NCBI GenBank assembly: GCA_963457665.1
Contig: OY735212.1
Coordinates: forward strand, 4,465,397 to 4,529,396
DNA from: Thysanoteuthis rhombus
Lineage: Eukaryota > Mollusca > Cephalopoda > Oegopsida > Thysanoteuthidae
Reading direction: 5' to 3'
Length of the DNA: 64,000 bases
This document shows positions 58,441-64,000 of the stretch, piece by piece. The position numbers and the translations under genes were made by a program. Every line of letters starts with the position of its first letter. Within the stretch, counting starts at the first letter, position 1. The notes beneath the pieces were generated by a model, which saw nothing but the letters and a program-made list of their open reading frames with translations, had not been told where the DNA came from and searched no databases.

Positions 58441-60129
58441 CGTTCTCAATTAATGTCCATTGCGGGCTGAGAAGCCTTCCAATAGAAAGTGCTTGTTACG
58501 AAGGATTCTGTCAGTTCACATCGCTACATTCAAAGCAGAAGCCAAGAGTTAATTAATATCAGTTAGTTAATATCAGTCAATGAAGTTTCCACTTGTAACG
58601 TCATTCTGAGCATTCTGGATTTCAGACTTTCGGATAAGGGTACATGTATTCACTCATATTTGTCTGCTTGTCCATAAAATATCTCCAAATGAATTTCAAT
58701 GACAATTTGTGATGAGTAAGCGTATAACACGATGATTTGGTACTACTGTATTTCAACCGTTGGTCAGTAGAAGTTAAGAAATAAGTTTATCATTGAATCT
58801 AACAATAGAAAGTTGGATTCATAGAAACGAAAGTCAATACGATAGATCAGTTTTTTTTTTTAAATTACCAAAAACATTCCGGAGGGGAAATATTAGGTCA
58901 GAGTGATTAACTGATAAATATCACAAAAAATGCGGAAATAACGATTGTTGAATAATCACCTTAAAGGTAAACAGCAAATCTGACTGGCGTTCCCAAAAAG
59001 AAGTAAAAAGGTCCCTTGAATAAATGAAATATTGCTAGGAACTTAAATGTGGGGAGAGGTAGTTCAGAATTGGTCATTATCGGCCACGACTGTTTGTGTA
59101 TAAGTTAGGATGTTAGGATATAGCAAATAATACTGATTTGTTGAAAAGTTGAAATCGTTTCAGTGACAATTGTTGAATAGACGTGAAGTGGACAAGAGGT
59201 TATAATTTGGCAACGATTATTAGAAGTAATTTTCTTTGTGATTCTGAGAAAAGCCCTGAAGTCTCGCTTTGTAGAGGAACACTGCGTCTGACTGGAATTG
59301 ACAGAAAAACATCTGAAGAAAGTTTAATAAATAAGTCATTAGGAAACGCCTGGCTAGTGAATCAGAAATTGATATTTTGGTTGATGCGTAGGTTTTTGAA
59401 AGGGGAGAATGAAACCCAACCGAATAAATAAAAATAAGGATTTATGAAATATCGAAGGTTGCTTGGAGTAATCAGAAACATGTTTATAGAAATTAATTAA
59501 TTAGAAAAAAGTTGAACCCTCATATGCTCCATGCCCCTTGTTATGCTCCATAGGCTGAGGGATTTTCTCTTCGGAGAGAGTTAGCAATAAACACAGAACC
59601 TTGTCAAACCTATCTGTAATGCGTTTGTGGGCCAAACCGAGTGACCAGTCGACGGAGCCAATCTTGGAAGTTAGAGTCTAAAGTTGTAGAAAGACCAAAA
59701 ACACTGATCGTATAAAAGCCCAGAACTTTAAAGACTCTATACTAACATTCCCAGACTGAAGGTTCGAGTCTGTTTCTCCCAGACAGTTCCAACTTGGCTA
59801 CCCCTCACCATATTTGGTTTGATTCATACACACACACACATACAAACAAACTCCAGTAAAAGTTAACCGACCAAGTACTCACCGTGTCGTGTAGCAGCAT
59901 GGTCAAGTGGTGGACTGGCGTTTCCACGCAATACTCCACTTGGAGATCTTGGGGAGATGACTGGTGGACGGAGATTGACCGGTCCATCAAGATTCCTGGC
60001 TGTACCAGAAACAATTGACCAACGTTTGACTGTAGCAATGATCGTCTAGCACAACGATCTGATACGAGGTCACGGGTTAAGGAAGACCTGATTGAATTCA
60101 AGGAATATTTTTTGATTGGAAAATGTTTT
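58441..60129. other. Non-coding interval
   Basis: A single family B-like unit lies at 58660-58740 (catatttgtctgcttgtcca, 'atatctccaaatgaatttca'). Near 59895-59910 the string 'catggtcaagtggtgg' fits a pol III A-box, but no matching B-box was found at the right distance. The 82-codon frame at 59183-59431 is unrecognised. Confidence 0.4.
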
Positions 60130-60440
60130 TCCACATATTAAAACCATAGTCTGAAGTATGGTAACCACTCATGTTAGTCTGTTTTTGCAAATGGTTTCTC
60201 CAAAAGTTCTCAATAAATTTCAATGACTTTTCGTGGAAGGGTGAACTATGAGAGAATTTGTTGAATTTTTGGAGATGGATGTAATTTTCTTTTCGATTGA
60301 GAGACATTTTTCATATATTTTCATATCAGTCAGAAATTTCTTTACGCGCACTATTGCCATATGCTCCCAGCGAATTTCAATGACATTTAAGGGAGGGTTG
60401 GAGAAAGACTGAAGAAGAATCAATTGAATCGGGGCGGAGG
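60130..60440 (+). repeat. Tandem repeat family B, about two units
   Basis: Units centred on 'ctccaaaagttctcaataaa' with 'tttcaatgacttttcgtgg', and 'ccatatgctcccagcg' with 'aatttcaatgacatttaagg', are offset about 170 bases. They resemble the array at 53920-54330. Confidence 0.55.
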
Positions 60441-61203
60441 AGGGGAGCAGGTCCAGGAATCTTCTTTTCAATTTATGCTTTCCAACAAGGCAATGACCTG
60501 AAGCCAGCGAATTTGGGAAAAAGTATTTGTATTCAATCATGTTAGTCTGTCTGTTCAATACAGAAACCTCTGGATATTCCGGTTGTTTACAAAAGAAATA
60601 GACGGATACGAAAATTCATTGAAGCAAACCTATTCAAGATATTGACTCTCACGCTGCACAGTTCTGTAGAGAAACACTTGAAGTTTATTACAGCAATTTA
60701 TGGTTGCCTGATCTGCGTATTTTTTTATTTGCATACTTGAATACTTTTTAAAACTTTTTTTAAAAAAAGTCTTGTAATAGGACAAACCATTTAGCCAAAA
60801 ACCTTGCCAATACACATGAGTACTCCAACAAAAATTTTCGGTAATCTGAGAAAGTTTTTCCGTCTTTTTTACTTTCTAAAATTTTATGTCAGCATTACCA
60901 GACGCAAAAGTTACCCTGTTGTTTTTTTACTAAAATTTAGAGGTGCCTCGGGTAATTTGACACCGAACACTTCAAGTGTCCCTCGTATAGTGGACGACAA
61001 ACTCAACGTTTATCTATGTTAATTGAATTAAAAGTAACGAAAAATGTAACTAATCCAAAGAACTGCTCGTAAGCCATCAACCCCCTCCTAAAAGTGAACA
61101 CTTTCAGGTTAGCGTGAGATAAGAGACATGCAAATGCAGCCTTAAACAGAGATGAGGAGGAAAACTATAGATTCCTGTCAGGAGTTGAATGGAATCAACC
61201 AGC
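60441..61203. other. Non-coding interval
   Basis: No gene recognised. Confidence 0.4.
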
Positions 61204-61222
61204 CTTCTTCTTCTTCTTCTTC

Positions 61223-61256
<34 letters not shown>

Positions 61257-61671
61257 GTCTTTTAACGTTCGTCGTTGGACATAGACCTTCCCCAGGATTC
61301 GCCACACTTCTTTATCATGGGCGTCGCGGAGCCAGTACTTTCCAAATTTGTCTAGCTCGTCCCTCCATCTAATATTCTGCCGGCCTCGGTTTTGCATGTG
61401 ATCACAGGGGATCCATGTCGTGAGTCGCGACGTCCATCCGTTGTCTGCCATCAATGCAACATGGCCAACCCACTGCCATTTGAGATTTTCTAATGGATCC
61501 AAAGATGTCCCTGACTCTCGTCTTTTCCCGGATGTACTGTGCTGTTTTGTGGTCTCTCTATGTGAGACCCAGAAGGATTCTTTCATTAGCACGTTGCATG
61601 GTTCTCAATTTGTGAATCTGTCTCTTGGTTAGGTTCCATGTTACAGCTCCGAAAGTGACTATCGGGAGGAT
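61204..61671 (-). mobile_element. RTE LINE 3' fragment with two-part tail (ATG)n(AAG)n
   Basis: The minus strand from about 61671 follows the main RTE C-terminus: 'MQRANERILLGLT' (frame broken), 'STSGKRRESGTSLDP', then 'NLKWQWVGHVALMADNGW', 'TRWRDELDKFGKYWLRDAHD' in parts, and 'VQRRTLKD' with a stop at 61254-61256. The tail is (ATG)n, read as CAT at 61226-61255, followed by a (GAA)n part (61204-61225). The open stretch of 112 codons at 61254-61592 makes it one of the less decayed copies. Confidence 0.85.
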
Positions 61672-62269
61672 CGTAGACAATCAATGTTAGGCAGTAAAGT
61701 CATACGACAGTCTCAATGAAGCAAGATTTTTTTTCCAATATTAATCCATATGAGACCCCGTCAAGTGTCGATTCTATTTAAATGTAACAACTATATATGT
61801 TGTGTTTTTACATTAAAAAAAAGTGTTTTTTAATTTTTGAAATGTTTAATAATTTATTCAATGGAATTCTTTGCTTTTAATTTGGACTTTTTTTAATCAT
61901 GTGTCAGCGCAACCGGGTACACCTTTTAATGTAGGACCTGGCAGTAATAAACTTTCTCAAACAAAACAGTGCATCGTGAGTTTCAATCTCTTGAATCGTC
62001 TGTCTATTTCTTTCGTAAACTCCAAGTATACGTCCAAGGAGTCTGGAATAGATAAATTCTGTTGTCAGGCTGGAAACAGCACTTTCAGCATGATTTAAAC
62101 ATTGTTGCTTTGGGGTTGGTTTTTTTTTTCGTTTATCAGAATGTCACGATAAAAAGGGAAAAAAACCAACAGCACAGACCTACTACTGCTGTGAGTTCGA
62201 TCGACACTGAGAGGCTCATGTTTGTTACCCTGTGTCAGATGAAAATATGCTCAGTAAATATCGATAACT
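61672..62269. other. Non-coding interval
   Basis: No gene recognised. Confidence 0.4.
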
Positions 62270-62740
62270 GGTCTGGTTAATCACTCAATAGAAACAGTCA
62301 CGTGACAAACGTTTTCAAGCAGCATGCATGTCGGGGGGGGGATCAATTGAAAAACGGGAAATCAATGAATCAGTTACTTCTCATGCCTTCTGTTGGGGAG
62401 TGATCTCTAAAAAAAATTACCCACATAAAAAAACAACAACATACAAGCGTGAACACTACCGGACACAACGTAAAGTACCAATTTAGCATAAATTTAGACT
62501 GGAAATTGAATACCGATTGAAAACCTATTTAGGGGTTTGGGTTTAAAAACATAGAAATGTTTTTTTTATAGATAAATAAGGTGTAAATATTTGAATGTTC
62601 AGCTCTCTAGCACCATTAGTGTAATCTATAAGCGTATATAAATACATGCATAAATAGTCAGCCAGACCAGCTTGAAGAACTGAAGAAATCTACGTTGACA
62701 GTTTTAGTGACAGTGTTGGTTGTCGGTTTCTAAAAAGAGA
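62270..62740 (+). repeat. Dispersed repeat family A, ~470 bp
   Basis: It begins 'ggtctggttaatcactcaat', then 'cacgtgacaaacgttttcaa', 'ggggatcaattg', 'gaatcagttacttctcatgc', 'gggagtgatctctaaa', 'acaccggacacaacg'-like sequence, 'caatttagcataaattt', 'aaattgaataccg' and 'tcagctctctagcaccatta', and closes with 'ggttgtcggtttct'. Confidence 0.75.
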
Positions 62741-63092
62741 TTTTGATTCGTTACCGATGTGATTGTGATTAAAAGAGAATGTGCTTGTAAGGCTGGGTTG
62801 TGCCCCATGTGGTTGATGTGCAAGTCTGATCCACAAAGTCTGTCGGGGAGCTAACCAACCATTTTAAATATCCCGAGAACTGGTTGGGCATCCTTGATGT
62901 CTCTTCGCAAATAATCATAGGGGACCGTATCTCATTGCATGAATACCCGTTGGGTAACTCAGTCGGCAGTGAGATGCCATTGAGTGAGATTGAGTATTAT
63001 GTGGTCGCTGAATTTACAAAAACCGAGCAAGCCATTCTTCAAGACTCCTGCAAGTTTTTTTTTGTCTTTTTGCAAAACATCGTATAACCCAA
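62741..63092. other. Non-coding interval
   Basis: It may hold the degraded middle of the adjacent mariner-like relic, but I can recognise no motif. Confidence 0.35.
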
Positions 63093-63293
63093 ACTTCCAG
63101 TCCCTCATACAATCCAGATCTGACCCCCTGTAACTTCTGTATTTTTTCCCCGAAAAAAAAATCAGACTGTGGACGAGATTAAAGAGAACGTGACGAGGCT
63201 GCTGATGGCGATCCCGAAAGTCGATTTTGCAGACTGTTTCTAAAAATGGTTTCTCTGATAAATCCAAGAGGTACAAAAGAACAATATTGAATG
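63093..63293 (+). pseudogene. Mariner-like transposase C-terminus relic
   Basis: The frame gives 'PSYNPDLTPCNFCIF' (the family's YSPDLAPCDFxLF block, with the third catalytic Asp replaced by Asn), then after a shift 'TVDEIKENVTRLLMAIPKVD' and 'FADCF-stop-KWF'. The blocks match mariner-type transposases with an 'IPK' linker before the final Trp-Lys-Cys segment. It differs from the mariner at 25730-26430, so it is a separate family. Confidence 0.72.
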
Positions 63294-63369
63294 ATACTAA
63301 GGTACTATTCCACTAAGTAAGTTTTTTTTCGTTGATTTTAAATGGATAGATACATTCTGGGCATTGAAA

Positions 63370-63690
63370 TCTTTAATTTGCATGAATTGTTTTTGATTTG
63401 CTTGTTGTAGTGTTTAATTTGCATGCCGAAGTTTGTTTTTTTTTGCTTTTAGTAGTCCTTAATTGGTAACCGTAGTATATTTATTTGATTGGAATGGTTT
63501 TTAATTTGCATGACGCTGTTTTTTTATTTGTTTATAGTAGTCATTTTCTGCGTGCTGTAGTTTTTAATTTGCTTCAAGTTGTCTTTAATTTGCATGCCTT
63601 TGTTTTCGATTTGCTTGCAGAAGCCGTTGATTTGCCTGCCATAGATTTTTTATTTGCTTACTGTATTATTTATTTTGTTTGCTGCAATTG
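63370..63690 (+). repeat. Degenerate ~22-25-bp minisatellite with 'atttgcatg' core
   Basis: The core 'taatttgcatg' or 'gatttgcttg' is followed by 'ccgtagttt'-like sequence. It recurs about 12-14 times between 63370 and 63690, with unit lengths of roughly 20-28 bases. The 69-codon open frame 63485-63694 shows the same period as 'VFNLHDAVFLF…VFNLLQVVFNLHAFVFDLLA', so it is a repeat product. Confidence 0.75.
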
Positions 63691-64000
63691 CTAACTTGCT
63701 CAAAAAAGCCTTGATTGAAGACAATATTGAGATAGTGCGATTGCCGACCCTATTGCTACAACTCAACCATTTCTACAATTCTATCATAACTCATTCTAAT
63801 ATCCAACACAATAAGTTCACGAACACAAATGTTTTCTACAATTATACTATAGAATGTTGGAAGACATCTCATTGTTCGAAGGAATCTAATTACATCGATG
63901 CTCCATAGATGTGGTGATGTTTTTTAAAAACTTCCCAGCGAAGTATTCGAGTTTATTCTTTCATTTAATGCTTTTAGTTGATTGTGTATCGTGATCATCA
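63691..64000. other. Non-coding end of window
   Basis: No gene recognised. Confidence 0.4.

Noticed and set aside
59890-60070. tRNA gene suggested by an A-box-like 'tggtcaagtgg'
   Set aside because: No B-box at a proper distance and no clover-leaf arms could be paired.

Overview
The window looks like intron-rich, repeat-dense animal DNA, most likely from a lophotrochozoan and probably a cephalopod mollusc. That taxon call is an inference from the mix of RTE, CR1/Jockey, Tc1/mariner and tRNA-derived repeats and from the long AT and TG microsatellites; it is not proven. It is AT-rich, has almost no long open frames, and there are no operons, CRISPR arrays or prokaryotic signals. One host gene is supported: the 5' end of an HTATSF1 (Tat-SF1/CUS2-like splicing factor) orthologue on the minus strand. 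Exon 1 (3281-3430) holds the start codon. A 1.7 kb intron separates it from exon 2 (1096-1542), and both joints are phase 0. The RRM-coding exons must lie beyond position 1.

The rest is intergenic and mostly decayed mobile DNA. (i) About ten fragments of one RTE-clade LINE occur. The best (27406-29138, minus) still encodes most of the reverse transcriptase and has a 14-bp target duplication. (ii) A second RTE family lies at 8620-9480 and 22975-23445. (iii) A CR1/Jockey-type LINE relic lies at 49555-51610. (iv) Another LINE is represented by its 3' end and C-terminus at 1-110 and 35881-36620. (v) Relics of an unusual reverse transcriptase family (motifs YDF/LYTKIP and FIDN-LC, perhaps Penelope-like) lie at 11465-15130, 24220-24830 and 45840-47060. 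(vi) DNA transposons are a mariner with fused ends (25730-26430), a second mariner tail (63093-63293), a Tc1-like DD34E relic (57890-58440) and a possible pogo/Tigger-like MITE (37782-38026). (vii) Small RNA-derived pieces are tRNA-like heads (10611-10695, 37205-37275, an array at 6983-7345) and a 5S rRNA-derived piece (40986-41072).

The least explained structures are these: a perfect 97-bp inverted repeat inside the target duplication of the best RTE copy (29139-29348); a hammerhead-ribozyme-like fold on the minus strand (30356-30431) with a decayed second unit 370 bp away; two adjacent palindromes (17244-17563); a 38-bp minisatellite bracketed by 155-bp direct repeats (33286-34006); and an unclassified ~450-bp dispersed repeat with about ten copies ('family A'). 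All coordinates of decayed elements are approximate to tens of bases because they come from reading similarity by eye.
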